This document shows, piece by piece, positions 1 through 8,366 of a DNA stretch of 41,480 nt. Origin of the DNA: Bacilli bacterium (GTDB lineage Bacteria; Bacillota_I; Bacilli_A; ML615J-28; CAG-698). Both the position numbers and the translations under genes were made by a program. Location: positions 1 through 41,480 of the forward strand of contig JAFZWP010000016.1 of assembly GCA_017617065.1 (NCBI GenBank). Reading direction: 5' to 3'. The notes under the pieces were generated by a model. It made no database searches and was not told the origin of the DNA. It saw nothing but the letters and a program-made list of their open reading frames with translations. The number at the start of each line of letters is the position of its first letter. Positions within the stretch are counted from its first letter, which is position 1.

Positions 1-1
1 C

Positions 2-271
2 GATAACGCTGGTAGCCGCTCTACGATCTATCGAATCGGGGGAGACGAATTTATCATCTTTTATTATGATGTAAAAGAAGATGATGTAACTAGCAGAATT
101 GAGGCAATTAAAGAAGGTTTAGTAAAAGATAATTATAGTTGTGCGATTGGGTATGCAATGGTCAAAAATGTTGGTAATCTTGAAGAAGCGATTAAAGCTG
201 CGGATAGAAGAATGTATTTAGATAAAGCATTAATAAAACAAGGAAGAAAAACACATGAAACTATACAATAA
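2..271 (+). CDS. GGDEF-domain protein, C-terminal fragment (diguanylate cyclase-like)
   Basis: The left edge cuts this gene; an open frame runs from base 2 to the TAA at 269-271 (89 residues). It contains YRIGGDEFIIFY at about residues 11-22, the active-site signature of GGDEF domains, which make cyclic di-GMP from two GTP. The rest (a stretch ending in AIKAADRRMYLDKA) matches the usual last helix of the domain, so the protein ends right after it. A full GGDEF motif suggests an active enzyme. Any sensor domain lies outside the window. The gene overlaps the start of the aldo/keto reductase by 17 bases, so the two are probably cotranscribed. Confidence 0.85.
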   Translation, partial: DNAGSRSTIYRIGGDEFIIFYYDVKEDDVTSRIEAIKEGLVKDNYSCAIGYAMVKNVGNLEEAIKAADRRMYLDKALIKQGRKTHETIQ

Positions 272-1049
272 TGTAATTATACCGGATATAGGCCTTGGAA
301 CTTGGTTAACGCCAAATGATAATGTAGCAAGTATTATAGTAGATGCAATTAAAATAGGTTACCGCCACATAGATACCGCTCAAGCATATGAAAATGAAGA
401 AGGCGTTGGTAAAGGTATCAAAGAATCAGGCATTAAAAGAGAAGACATCTTTGTTACTACTAAAGTAGCAGCGGAAATTAAAAATTATAAAGATGCTAAA
501 GCTTCCATTGAAGAATCTTTAAATAAACTAGATTTAGATTATGTAGATTTATTATTAATTCACTGTCCGGTTCCATGGGATGAATATGGATCAGGCAGAT
601 ATAATTATTTTAAAGAGAATGTGGAAGTGTGGAAAGCATTAGAAGAAGCATATAATGCAGGTAAGGCAAGATCAATTGGGGTATCAAATTTTCAAATTAG
701 TGATTTAGAAAACATATTTAGCCATTGTGTAATAAGACCAATGGTTAATCAAGTATATGCTTCCCCTACCCAGGTACCATTCGAACTTGTAAATTATTGT
801 AAAGAACATAATATTGTATTCGAAGCATATTCACCACTTTCTCATGGTAAAGCAAAAGACAATAAAATAATTCAAGAAATTGCAATTAAAAACAATAAAT
901 CATTTAGCAGGATATGCTTAAAGTATTTATTATCTAAAGATTTAGTAGTACTACCTAAAGCATCAAGCTATGATCATTTAAAAGAAAACTTTGATTTAGA
1001 TTTTAATCTAGATAGCAAAGATATTAAATTAATTGATGATAATAATTAA
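255..1049 (+). CDS. Aldo/keto reductase
   Basis: This 264-residue protein is a cytosolic NADPH-dependent oxidoreductase of the aldo/keto reductase superfamily (TIM barrel). The family's catalytic tetrad is visible: D40 in RHIDTAQAYENE, Y45, K70 in VTTKVAAE and H103 in LLLIHCPVP. Also present are the SIGVSNF cofactor/structure motif and a C-terminal LPKASS stretch that in the family binds the adenosine phosphate. It is slightly shorter than typical members (about 275-280). The start at 255 has an AAGGAAG site about 8 bases upstream and overlaps the GGDEF gene's end. A strong hairpin terminator follows. The substrate cannot be told from sequence. Confidence 0.9.
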   Translation: MKLYNNVIIPDIGLGTWLTPNDNVASIIVDAIKIGYRHIDTAQAYENEEGVGKGIKESGIKREDIFVTTKVAAEIKNYKDAKASIEESLNKLDLDYVDLLLIHCPVPWDEYGSGRYNYFKENVEVWKALEEAYNAGKARSIGVSNFQISDLENIFSHCVIRPMVNQVYASPTQVPFELVNYCKEHNIVFEAYSPLSHGKAKDNKIIQEIAIKNNKSFSRICLKYLLSKDLVVLPKASSYDHLKENFDLDFNLDSKDIKLIDDNN

Positions 1050-1050
1050 G

Positions 1051-1080
1051 AAGTAAGCTACATAGTAGCTTATTTCTTTT
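1051..1080 (+). terminator. Intrinsic terminator after the aldo/keto reductase
   Basis: AAGTAAGCTAC at 1051-1061 pairs with GTAGCTTATTT at 1065-1075 across an ATA loop (one wobble), followed by CTTTTA. Confidence 0.8.
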
Positions 1081-1089
1081 ATATTTCAC

Positions 1090-1118
1090 TCGCAAAATAG
1101 TTATTTTTCTTTTATAAT
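1090..1118 (+). promoter_or_regulatory. Putative promoter of the PHP-rsmB-rlmN-rsgA-rpe-thiN operon
   Basis: A perfect TATAAT lies at 1113-1118, directly after the upstream terminator and 27 bases before the first start codon. The matching -35 (TCGCAA at 1090-1095, 17 bp spacer) is weak. Confidence 0.55.
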
Positions 1119-1144
1119 TAGAATAGATAATAGAAGGTATAAAA

Positions 1145-1960
1145 ATGAGAGCAGATTTACACATGCATACAATTTATTCCGATGGCGTATATACAATCAG
1201 TGAAGTAGTAGATATGGCGCTTAGAGTAAATCTTGATATGATTGCTATAACAGATCACGATACATTTACTGATACTACAGAGTTTCGTCATTCAATTAAA
1301 ACAATATATGGGATAGAACTAAGTACCCTACATAATGGCGAATCAATTCATGTCCTTGGCTATTTTAAAAATAGACCACCAAAGTGGTTTGTTGATAAAC
1401 TAGAAGAATTTAAAGAAAGAAGATTAAATAGAGCTTTAGAGATACTAAATTTGCTTGAAAAGCATTATGGAATTAAATTAGATAACAAATTCGTTTATGA
1501 GGCTAATTCAATTACTAGGGGCACAATTGGTCGGGAAATTGTTAAACAAACAGATGGTAAATATACTAAAGCTTATGTATTTAGCCATTTCATCGGTCGT
1601 GGATGTAAAGCTTACATTCCATCTCTTAAGATAAGCACTGAAGAAGGTATTAAACTAATTAGGGATGCAGGAGGCTTAGTAGTGCTCGCTCACCCAATGT
1701 TATATAAGTCAGAAAACATGATGGAAGTTATAAAAATGGGATTTGATGGAGTGGAAGGCATTTACCCTCATTTTCACGAAGATATTAAAAAATATCGTGA
1801 TTTAGCTGGTAAATACCAAATTAGATTTATAACTGGGGGATCTGATTTTCATAATTTAGTTGGACCAGATGATGGATCTAATCATGGTAATATTGGGGAT
1901 TCATTTATTGAAGGCAATGACTTAATTAAGTTTTTAGGAGAACTTGGTTATGAATGTTAG
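1145..1960 (+). CDS. PHP-domain phosphoesterase (RNase AM / nucleoside bisphosphate phosphatase-like)
   Basis: This 271-residue cytosolic metal-dependent phosphoesterase belongs to the PHP family. The metal-binding motifs appear in family order: ADLHMHTIYSDG (H6, H8), ITDHDT (about 36-40), a conserved E in YGIELST, VVLAHP and a final GGSDFH. The order and length fit the YciV/RnaAM and TrpH-like group, which act on 3',5'-nucleoside bisphosphates or trim RNA 5' ends. Which activity applies here is inference. It is the first gene of the operon and its last 11 bases overlap the rsmB start. No nucleic-acid polymerase domain is attached, so this is not a PolC or PolX fragment. Confidence 0.85.
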   Translation: MRADLHMHTIYSDGVYTISEVVDMALRVNLDMIAITDHDTFTDTTEFRHSIKTIYGIELSTLHNGESIHVLGYFKNRPPKWFVDKLEEFKERRLNRALEILNLLEKHYGIKLDNKFVYEANSITRGTIGREIVKQTDGKYTKAYVFSHFIGRGCKAYIPSLKISTEEGIKLIRDAGGLVVLAHPMLYKSENMMEVIKMGFDGVEGIYPHFHEDIKKYRDLAGKYQIRFITGGSDFHNLVGPDDGSNHGNIGDSFIEGNDLIKFLGELGYEC

Positions 1961-3215
1961 AAAATTAGCGCTTGATGCGATTGTTAAGATTCTATATGAT
2001 GGCGGATATTCAAATATTGTAATCAACGATACGCTTAAAAAGTATGAATTAAATGAAGTAGATAGAGCCCTATTTACAAGATTAACTTTAGGAACAGTAG
2101 AAAAAAAGATTACGTTAGAATATTATTTAAAACCATACTTAAGAAAGAAAACTAAAACTTGGGTTTATTGCTTACTCTTAATGAGCATATATCAACTAGT
2201 ATATTTAGATATACCTGATTATGCTGTAGTAAATGAGGCCGTAGATATGGCTTCAGTACGAGATAGAAGTTTTGGATCTTTTGTCAATGGCGTTTTAAGA
2301 GCATTTCAAAGAAATGAAAGGCCTAACATTGATAATCTTAAAGGAATGGAATATTTAAGCATTAAATATTCTTATCCTGAATGGTTAGTGGCATATTTAC
2401 TTAGAGATTATGATGAGGCAACTTTAGAAAAAATCTTTAGTTATAATGATAATGCAAAAGAAATGGCTTTAAGAATTAATACTCTTAAAGCAACTAAAGA
2501 AGAAATATTTAATTATTTAGATGAAAAAGGGATAGGATACAAAGAATCGAGTTTTGTTAATAATGGGATTGTAGTAGATAGTCCGATTATTAGAGAAAAG
2601 ATCTTTATAAATGGTAAGGTTGTAGTTCAAGATTTAGCTAGCCAAAAAGTGGCTGAAACTCTAAACCCTAAAAAAGATTCTATTGTTTTAGATTTATGTG
2701 CTGCTCCTGGTAGCAAAACTGCTCACCTTGCTAGCATTATGGAAAATACTGGCACAATTTATGCATGTGATATTTATCCTCATAAGATTAAACTAATGCA
2801 ATCTAATTTTAATAAATTAGGAGTAACTAATGCCTCTTGCCAACAAATCGATGCAAGGCGTTTAAAAGATTATGTGAAAGCTAAATCATTTGATTATATA
2901 TTAGCTGATCTTCCTTGCTCAGGACTTGGTGTAATGGGTCATAAAGTTGATATTAGATATAATATTACTTTATCTTCAATTGAAGATATTATTCATCTTC
3001 AAGAAGAGATTCTAGATTCCATTCATGATTTATTAAAAGATAATGGTGAGATGGTAGTTAGTACTTGTACATTTAATAAAGATGAAAATGAACGCCAAAT
3101 GGCACGCTTCTTAAATAATCATCCAAATTATGAATTATTAGAAGAAGCAACATATTTACCATTCGAATATGGTACAGATGGATTTTATATTTGCAAATTA
3201 AGAAGAAAATATTAG
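1950..3215 (+). CDS. rsmB: 16S rRNA (cytosine-967-C5)-methyltransferase RsmB
   Basis: This 421-residue protein transfers a methyl group from S-adenosylmethionine to C5 of a 16S rRNA cytosine (C967 in E. coli numbering). The first 120 or so residues are the NusB-like RNA-binding helical domain (ALFTRLTLGTVEKK, DYAVVNEAVDMA). The C-terminal Rossmann methyltransferase holds LDLCAAPGSKTAHLA (SAM site), DLPCSGLG and STCTFNKDENE, whose two cysteines are the family's catalytic pair. I chose ATG 1950 over the in-frame TTG at 1944 because TAGGAG ends 9 bases before it. It overlaps the PHP gene by 11 bases and rlmN begins 7 bases after its stop. Confidence 0.93.
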   Translation: MNVRKLALDAIVKILYDGGYSNIVINDTLKKYELNEVDRALFTRLTLGTVEKKITLEYYLKPYLRKKTKTWVYCLLLMSIYQLVYLDIPDYAVVNEAVDMASVRDRSFGSFVNGVLRAFQRNERPNIDNLKGMEYLSIKYSYPEWLVAYLLRDYDEATLEKIFSYNDNAKEMALRINTLKATKEEIFNYLDEKGIGYKESSFVNNGIVVDSPIIREKIFINGKVVVQDLASQKVAETLNPKKDSIVLDLCAAPGSKTAHLASIMENTGTIYACDIYPHKIKLMQSNFNKLGVTNASCQQIDARRLKDYVKAKSFDYILADLPCSGLGVMGHKVDIRYNITLSSIEDIIHLQEEILDSIHDLLKDNGEMVVSTCTFNKDENERQMARFLNNHPNYELLEEATYLPFEYGTDGFYICKLRRKY

Positions 3216-3222
3216 AGGTATT

Positions 3223-4260
3223 ATGAATAGTATTTACGGACTTAACAGAAGCGATTTAGAAAAAAGATTAATTGAGGTTGGGGAAAAGCCATTCCGTGCA
3301 ACCCAAATTTTTGAATGGCTTTATAAAAGAGGGGTTAAGTCCTTTGAAGAGATGACTAATATTTCTAAAGCATCAATTGAAAATTTAAAAATTAATTTTG
3401 ATATAAGCTTAATTAAACTTGCTAAAAAGCAAGTATCAAGAGATGGTACTAAAAAGTATTTATTTGAATTAAATGATGCTAACCATATAGAAGCTGTATT
3501 AATGAAGCATGATTATGGTAATAGCGTATGTGTATCTAGCCAAGTAGGATGTAATATGGGCTGCAAGTTTTGTGCTAGTGGTAAATATGGTAAGGTTAGA
3601 AATCTAGAAACTTATGAAATGGTAAGTGAAATCTTAATGGTAGCAAGCGACTTAGATTCAATTGGTGAAAGATTAAGTCACGTAGTTATTATGGGAATTG
3701 GGGAACCATTTGAAAATTATGATAATGTTTTAAACTTTATTAGAATCATCAATGATGCAAAAGGGTTAGAAATTGGTTCTCGTCACATTACCCTCTCCAC
3801 ATGCGGACTTGTACCTAAGATTTATGAATTTTGTAATTTTGAATTACAAGTTAATTTAGCAGTTAGTCTCCATTTTCCAAATAACGAATTAAGGAACCAG
3901 TTTATGCCAGTTAATAAAGCATATCCACTAGAAGAATTAATTGAAGCATTAAAGTTTTATTTTAATAAAACAAGTAGAAGAGTAACATTTGAATATATTT
4001 TACTTAATGGTATAAATGATACACCTGAATGTATGAAGCAATTAGCTAGTATTACAAAAGAAGTTACAAGTTATGTTAACTTAATACCACTTAATAAAAC
4101 TGATGGTAAGTTTAAACCAACTCCTCTAGATAAAGCAAATAAGTTTAAAGATGGTCTTTTGAAGTTAGGAGTTAATGCTACGCTACGTAAAGAACATGGT
4201 AGTGATATCGATGCCGCTTGTGGACAACTGCGAATTAAAGAAGGTCGCTTAGATGGATAA
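3223..4260 (+). CDS. rlmN: Dual-specificity 23S rRNA/tRNA adenine-C2 methyltransferase RlmN
   Basis: This 345-residue radical-SAM enzyme methylates C2 of A2503 in 23S rRNA and A37 in some tRNAs. The cluster-binding CxxxCxxC is GCNMGCKFC with C110, C114 and C117. MGIGEPFENYDNV (the family's GEP motif), the SLHFPN stretch and a C-terminal ATLRKEHGSDIDAACGQL with the second catalytic cysteine are all present. Length is typical (about 340-360). Its end overlaps the rsgA start by 8 bases, so no gene can lie between them, unlike many Firmicutes where phosphatase and kinase genes (prpC/stp and prkC) occupy that position. Confidence 0.95.
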   Translation: MNSIYGLNRSDLEKRLIEVGEKPFRATQIFEWLYKRGVKSFEEMTNISKASIENLKINFDISLIKLAKKQVSRDGTKKYLFELNDANHIEAVLMKHDYGNSVCVSSQVGCNMGCKFCASGKYGKVRNLETYEMVSEILMVASDLDSIGERLSHVVIMGIGEPFENYDNVLNFIRIINDAKGLEIGSRHITLSTCGLVPKIYEFCNFELQVNLAVSLHFPNNELRNQFMPVNKAYPLEELIEALKFYFNKTSRRVTFEYILLNGINDTPECMKQLASITKEVTSYVNLIPLNKTDGKFKPTPLDKANKFKDGLLKLGVNATLRKEHGSDIDAACGQLRIKEGRLDG

Positions 4261-5122
4261 AAGCGGATTAATTATTAAATCAATTAGTGGTGAATATGTA
4301 GTATTATCAGGTAATGATACATACACATGTAAACCAATTGGCCTTTTTAGGTTTAAAGGAATAAGCCCACGCGTTGGTGATAAGTGTATCATTGACTTTG
4401 TAGATGGAGCTTGGGTAATAAAAGAAATTAAAAAGAGAAAAAATGAGTTAGTTAGACCAGTTGTTGCTAACATTGATAAAGTAATAATTGTGACTTCTTT
4501 AATTGAACCTAATCTAAATTTAAATTTATTAGATAGGTTAATTTGCCAAGTAGAATATGCGGATATTCCGATTGTATTAGTATTTAGTAAAGCCGATTTA
4601 GTTAATTTAGATGATTATAAAGAAGTAATTGATTATTATAAAGGTCTAGATTATAAAGTATATTTAACGCCACTTGAAGTAAATTCATTAAAAGAAGAAT
4701 TTAATGATTGTATATGTGTCCTAGCTGGTCAAAGTGGAGTTGGTAAGAGTAATTTAATTAACTATCTCGATTTAGGAATAAATCTGAAAACTGGTGAGAT
4801 TAGTAATGCGTTAGGTAGAGGCAAACATACTACTAGACATACAGAACTATATAGGATAGGCAGTGGCTATTTAGCTGATACACCAGGATTTGGTGCGTTA
4901 GATTTAGAAATGGATGAAGCTACCTTATCACAAACATTTAAAGAGTTCTTTAAACTTAAATGTAAATATAACCCATGCTTTCATTTACAAGAGCCTGGGT
5001 GTAAAATAAAAGAGGAAGTAGAAAAAGGTAATATCTTAAAGAGTAGATATGATAACTACTTATTATTCTTAAAAGAAATTAAAGATGCAAAGAAAAGAAA
5101 CATTTATAATAAGAAAAAATAG
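4253..5122 (+). CDS. rsgA: Ribosome small-subunit biogenesis GTPase RsgA
   Basis: This 289-residue circularly permuted GTPase acts late in 30S maturation. An N-terminal OB-fold (1-65) is followed by G-motifs in permuted order: FSKAD (G4, 111-115), AGQSGVGKSNL (P-loop, 158-168), a switch region GRGKHTTRHTEL, and ADTPGFG (G3, 208-214). The C-terminal zinc site has C237, C242, H244 and C250, as in the family. Length is typical. The start overlaps rlmN. TAGGAGG follows the stop and serves rpe 9 bases on. Confidence 0.95.
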   Translation: MDKSGLIIKSISGEYVVLSGNDTYTCKPIGLFRFKGISPRVGDKCIIDFVDGAWVIKEIKKRKNELVRPVVANIDKVIIVTSLIEPNLNLNLLDRLICQVEYADIPIVLVFSKADLVNLDDYKEVIDYYKGLDYKVYLTPLEVNSLKEEFNDCICVLAGQSGVGKSNLINYLDLGINLKTGEISNALGRGKHTTRHTELYRIGSGYLADTPGFGALDLEMDEATLSQTFKEFFKLKCKYNPCFHLQEPGCKIKEEVEKGNILKSRYDNYLLFLKEIKDAKKRNIYNKKK

Positions 5123-5131
5123 GAGGATTAT

Positions 5132-5779
5132 ATGGCTAAAGTTGCACCATCAATTCTATCTGCTAATTTTAATAATTTAATTGAGGAAATCAAAAGTGTT
5201 GATAATGCTAAGTATTTACATATTGATGTAATGGATGGAAAATTTGTTCCAAACATTACTATTGGACCACTTGTAATGAAACACTTCAAAGATGAAATCC
5301 ATAATATGGTAATGGACGTTCATCTAATGATTGCTGATCCTGTAAAATATGCACCTGATTTTAAGGATGCCGGAGCTGATATAATCACTTTCCATTATGA
5401 AGCAGTGAAGTTTGCGGAGCCGACAATTGAAGAAATTAAAAAACTTGAAGTTAAAGTAGGTGTATCAATTAAACCATTAACTGATATTAATGTGTTAGAT
5501 GATTTACTTGATAAAGTAGACTTAGTATTAATTATGAGTGTAGAACCAGGCTTTGGTGGTCAAGAGTTTATTCCTAGTGCGTTAGATAAAATTAGATATT
5601 TAGCTAAAGCAAGAATTGATAAAGGCTATAAATACTTAATTGAAGTAGATGGTGGTATCAATAAAGAAACTGCAAAAGAGTGTATAGAAGCCGGAGTTGA
5701 TATTTTAGTAGCTGGATCTTATATTTTTAAATCAAACAACAGAAAAGCATTAATTGAGGAAATAGAAAATGATAATTAA
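5132..5779 (+). CDS. rpe: Ribulose-phosphate 3-epimerase
   Basis: This 215-residue cytosolic TIM-barrel enzyme interconverts ribulose 5-phosphate and xylulose 5-phosphate in the pentose phosphate pathway. Signatures seen are APSILSANF at the N-terminus, HIDVMDGKFVPN, VMDVHLMI, MSVEPGFGGQEF and VDGGI, which together supply metal ligands, catalytic aspartates and the phosphate site. Length is standard (210-225). AGGAGG lies 6 bases before the ATG. thiN starts inside its last codons (11-base overlap), consistent with translational coupling. Confidence 0.96.
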   Translation: MAKVAPSILSANFNNLIEEIKSVDNAKYLHIDVMDGKFVPNITIGPLVMKHFKDEIHNMVMDVHLMIADPVKYAPDFKDAGADIITFHYEAVKFAEPTIEEIKKLEVKVGVSIKPLTDINVLDDLLDKVDLVLIMSVEPGFGGQEFIPSALDKIRYLAKARIDKGYKYLIEVDGGINKETAKECIEAGVDILVAGSYIFKSNNRKALIEEIENDN

Positions 5780-6374
5780 AATAGTATGTAACGGTGAAGA
5801 TTCATTTTCTAAGCTTTATCACTACGAAGAAAATGAATTTATCATTGGTGTAGATGGCGGTTGTAAAGTATTAATTGATAACAATGTGCCAATTGATTTA
5901 GCTATGGGTGATTTTGATAGTTTTCCGCTAGAAGAAGCAAGGAAATATACAAAACATATATTAGTCTTAAGAAAAGATAAAGATAAGTCAGATCTTGATA
6001 TGGTTCTAGATCAAGTTCATACATTATATGATGTAACTAAGATTATCATCTATAATGCAACTGGAGGTAGACTTGATCACTACCACGGAATTATTAATGC
6101 TTTATGTAAAGAAGAAAAGTATCCAATTGAAGTAGTTAATGCATCTAACTACATAACTACCTTTTATGGGGAAAAAGAGTTTATCAATGATGGATACAAA
6201 TATTTTTCATTCTTTGCTTTAGAAGATAATACCATTATTACGATTGTGGATTTTAAATATCAAGTTCAATCTCACATTTTAAATAGATTTGATAACTTGT
6301 GCTTATCAAATGAATTAGAAGATAAAGGTATTGTTAGGACAAATAAAAAGATAATAATGTATAAAAGTAAATAA
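5769..6374 (+). CDS. thiN: Thiamine pyrophosphokinase
   Basis: This 201-residue enzyme transfers pyrophosphate from ATP to thiamine to make thiamine diphosphate. Typical motifs are IGVDGGCKVL, GDFDSFP, KDKDKSDLDMVLD and TGGRLDHYHGI, which hold the acidic metal and ATP sites. The shorter C-terminal beta domain binds thiamine. It is a little shorter than the Bacillus form (about 214). It is the last gene of the operon and a perfect terminator hairpin follows. No TPP riboswitch is seen upstream, as expected for a gene expressed from the housekeeping operon. Confidence 0.93.
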   Translation: MIIKIVCNGEDSFSKLYHYEENEFIIGVDGGCKVLIDNNVPIDLAMGDFDSFPLEEARKYTKHILVLRKDKDKSDLDMVLDQVHTLYDVTKIIIYNATGGRLDHYHGIINALCKEEKYPIEVVNASNYITTFYGEKEFINDGYKYFSFFALEDNTIITIVDFKYQVQSHILNRFDNLCLSNELEDKGIVRTNKKIIMYKSK

Positions 6375-6377
6375 ACT

Positions 6378-6416
6378 AAAAAAGCGTGTAAATGATTGTT
6401 ATTTATACGCTTTTTT
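6378..6416 (+). terminator. Intrinsic terminator of the rsmB-thiN operon
   Basis: The arm ending in GCGTGTAAAT (6378-6393) pairs with ATTTATACGC plus T-run (6401-6416). The loop (6394-6400) also carries most of the -35 box of the next promoter. Confidence 0.9.
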
Positions 6417-6424
6417 GATATAAT
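6396..6424 (+). promoter_or_regulatory. Promoter of the sirtuin-antiporter-mgtE operon
   Basis: TTGTTA at 6396-6401 and TATAAT at 6419-6424 are 17 bp apart. A second TATAAT at 6432-6437 lacks a clear -35. The predicted 5' leader is under 20 bases and holds GGAGTAAG as ribosome site. Confidence 0.8.
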
Positions 6425-6448
6425 GGTTATATATAATGGAGTAAGATA

Positions 6449-7183
6449 ATGGATAAAAAAATAGAAGAACTTCTAAACATTATTAAAGATTCTAAACGCA
6501 TTGTTTTTATGACAGGAGCGGGAGTTAGTGTGCCATCAGGCATTCCTGATTTTAGAAGTGCTAATGGTCTTTATTCCACAAAATATGGTGACTTAAATCC
6601 GGAGACGATTATTAGTCATTCTTTTTTTGTAAAGTATCCTGATGAATTTTATCGCTTCTATCGCGATAAAATGGTTTATGAGAATGCAAAACCAAATGTA
6701 ATTCATACTACAATGGCACTTTTAGAAAGCTGTGGAAAATCACTTGGTGTAATTACTCAAAACATTGATGGTCTTCACCAAATGGGGGGATCTAAAGATG
6801 TATTAGAACTTCATGGCACTATTTTAAAAAATAGATGTATGAAGTGTGGTAAAGAATATGGCCTTGATAAAATTACATCATCTAATGGCGTACCTATGTG
6901 TGATTGTGGAGGAATTATAAAACCAGAAGTTGTTTTATATGAAGAAGGGCTAGATTATGATTGCCTAAGGGCATCTGTAGATCGTATTATACAAGCTGAT
7001 ACATTAATTGTAGTTGGTACTAGTTTAGTGGTAAATCCTGCCGCAAGCCTAGTTAGTTATTTTGGCGGTAATAAATTTATAATTATTACGATGAGTGAAA
7101 CTCCATATGATAAATATGCAGACTTAATCATAAGAGATAAAGCAGAAATTGTTTTTGATATGATTAGAAAGGAATATGAATAA
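6449..7183 (+). CDS. cobB: NAD-dependent protein deacylase, sirtuin family
   Basis: This 244-residue cytosolic enzyme uses NAD+ to remove acyl groups from lysine residues. NAD-binding motifs GAGVSVPSGIPDFRS and TQNIDGLHQ, the catalytic histidine in ELHGT and a CxxC...CxC zinc site (CMKC, CDC) are all present, followed by VVGTSLVVNPAA. The full set of active-site residues argues for an active bacterial sirtuin of the CobB/SrtN kind. The substrates are unknown. It is the first gene of an operon with ion transporters and its stop overlaps the next ATG (TAATG). Confidence 0.92.
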   Translation: MDKKIEELLNIIKDSKRIVFMTGAGVSVPSGIPDFRSANGLYSTKYGDLNPETIISHSFFVKYPDEFYRFYRDKMVYENAKPNVIHTTMALLESCGKSLGVITQNIDGLHQMGGSKDVLELHGTILKNRCMKCGKEYGLDKITSSNGVPMCDCGGIIKPEVVLYEEGLDYDCLRASVDRIIQADTLIVVGTSLVVNPAASLVSYFGGNKFIIITMSETPYDKYADLIIRDKAEIVFDMIRKEYE

Positions 7184-8262
7184 TGTTTTTAACTAATTTT
7201 TTTGATACTACACCAATGATAATTATTTTATTTATTATTGGTTTATTATTAATTATTAAAGGTGGAGATTGGTTTGTGGACGCAGCAAGCTGGATTGCGG
7301 AAAAGTCAGGCATTCCTAAATTTATAATAGGCGCAACCATTGTATCTATTGCTACAACGCTACCTGAATTAATTGTTTCAATTATTGCGGCAGTAGAAGG
7401 GCATGGTCATTTAGTAAGTGGTGATAACATTGCTGCATTAGAGAGCGTTGATATGGCAATTGGTAATGCGATTGGATCAGTTAATGCTAATAGTGGTCTT
7501 ATAATGGCACTTTCTTTAATCTTTATGCCAGTAGCAATCAAGCGAAAAGAATTCTGGATTAAACCAGTATTGCTACTAGCTACTATTGTAATTTTATTCT
7601 TGGCTAGCCTAAAAGGAGAACTTACTCCAGTTGGTGCTATATTTGTGTTATTAATGTTAGTTATATTCTTCGTAGAGAACACAATTACTGCCAAGAAGCA
7701 AATGAATTTGCCAGCAGATGAAGAAGAAACAGAAGTTGCTGTAACCGAAGAAGAGGCCGTAGAAGAACCAAAAGGATTCTTTAATAAACTTAAAGCTAAA
7801 TATGAAATACCTTTTAATATTGTAATGTTTATTTTAGGGGCTGCTGGAATCGTAATTGGTGCAAGACTTCTTGTAGATAAAGGAACACAAATTGCGATAA
7901 TGCTTAATGTCCCAACAAAAATCATTGCCCTAACAATGGTAGCAATTGGAACTTCACTTCCAGAACTTGTTACTACAATTAGTGCAATTGTTAAGAAACA
8001 ATCAGATTTATCAGTTGGTAATATTATTGGAGCTAACTTAATTGATATGGCCTTAATTTTACCAGTATGTTCATTTATTTTTGGAGCAGGCCTACCTGTA
8101 AGCAATAATGTATTATACTTAGATATGGCATTTGCTTTTGGCCTTGTGGCAATTGCAGTTGTGCCAGCCTTAATTAGAGGCAAATTTAGTCGCGTACAAG
8201 GATTTATCATCTTTGCCGCATACGTAACTTATATCGTATTATCGTCAATATTAGTATTATAA
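7183..8262 (+). CDS. Calcium/cation (Na+/Ca2+) antiporter, CaCA family
   Basis: This 359-residue membrane protein exchanges Ca2+ for Na+ or another cation across the plasma membrane. It has the two internally homologous alpha repeats that define CaCA/YrbG exchangers: IVSIATTLPELIVSII plus GNAIGSVNANSG in the first half and MVAIGTSLPELVTTI plus GNIIGANLIDMA in the second. About ten hydrophobic segments are visible. The halves are joined by an acidic cytosolic loop near residues 180-205 (DEEETEVAVTEEEAVEE). Ion specificity cannot be read from sequence. It lies between a sirtuin and mgtE. Confidence 0.9.
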   Translation: MFLTNFFDTTPMIIILFIIGLLLIIKGGDWFVDAASWIAEKSGIPKFIIGATIVSIATTLPELIVSIIAAVEGHGHLVSGDNIAALESVDMAIGNAIGSVNANSGLIMALSLIFMPVAIKRKEFWIKPVLLLATIVILFLASLKGELTPVGAIFVLLMLVIFFVENTITAKKQMNLPADEEETEVAVTEEEAVEEPKGFFNKLKAKYEIPFNIVMFILGAAGIVIGARLLVDKGTQIAIMLNVPTKIIALTMVAIGTSLPELVTTISAIVKKQSDLSVGNIIGANLIDMALILPVCSFIFGAGLPVSNNVLYLDMAFAFGLVAIAVVPALIRGKFSRVQGFIIFAAYVTYIVLSSILVL

Positions 8263-8277
8263 GAAGGAGGAATTTAT

Positions 8278-8346
8278 ATGGACGGGTATGGATCGTGTTA
8301 TTTTGAAACATTAATAATTAAATATATCTGTCTAAATAGATTCTAA
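8278..8346 (+). CDS. 22-codon leader ORF upstream of mgtE
   Basis: A perfect GAAGGAGG (8263-8270) lies 7 bases before ATG 8278. The frame reads 22 codons, starting MDGYGSCYFETL and ending YICLNRF, then TAA. It sits 36 bases before mgtE in the same frame. Its last codons (8327-8337) form the 5' arm of a hairpin whose 3' arm (8356-8366) ends just before the mgtE ribosome site. This arrangement resembles translated leader peptides that control ion-transporter genes. I know no family for this peptide. The strong ribosome site is the main support; function is inference. Confidence 0.55.
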   Translation: MDGYGSCYFETLIIKYICLNRF

Positions 8347-8366
8347 ACTGTTTCCATTTAGCCAGA
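8327..8366 (+). promoter_or_regulatory. Attenuator-like hairpin before mgtE
   Basis: TCTGTCTAAAT (8327-8337) pairs with ATTTAGCCAGA (8356-8366) in 10 of 11 positions with an 18-base loop. The helix ends 3 bases before the mgtE GAAGGAGG (8370-8377). A ribosome translating the leader ORF would unwind the 5' arm. No T-run follows, so control of translation is likelier than of termination. Confidence 0.5.

Noticed and set aside
7407..8210. Long minus-strand open frame opposite the antiporter gene
   Set aside because: It is a shadow of a well-supported membrane protein gene; its low-complexity, Ser/Ile-rich translation fits antisense of AT-rich codons.
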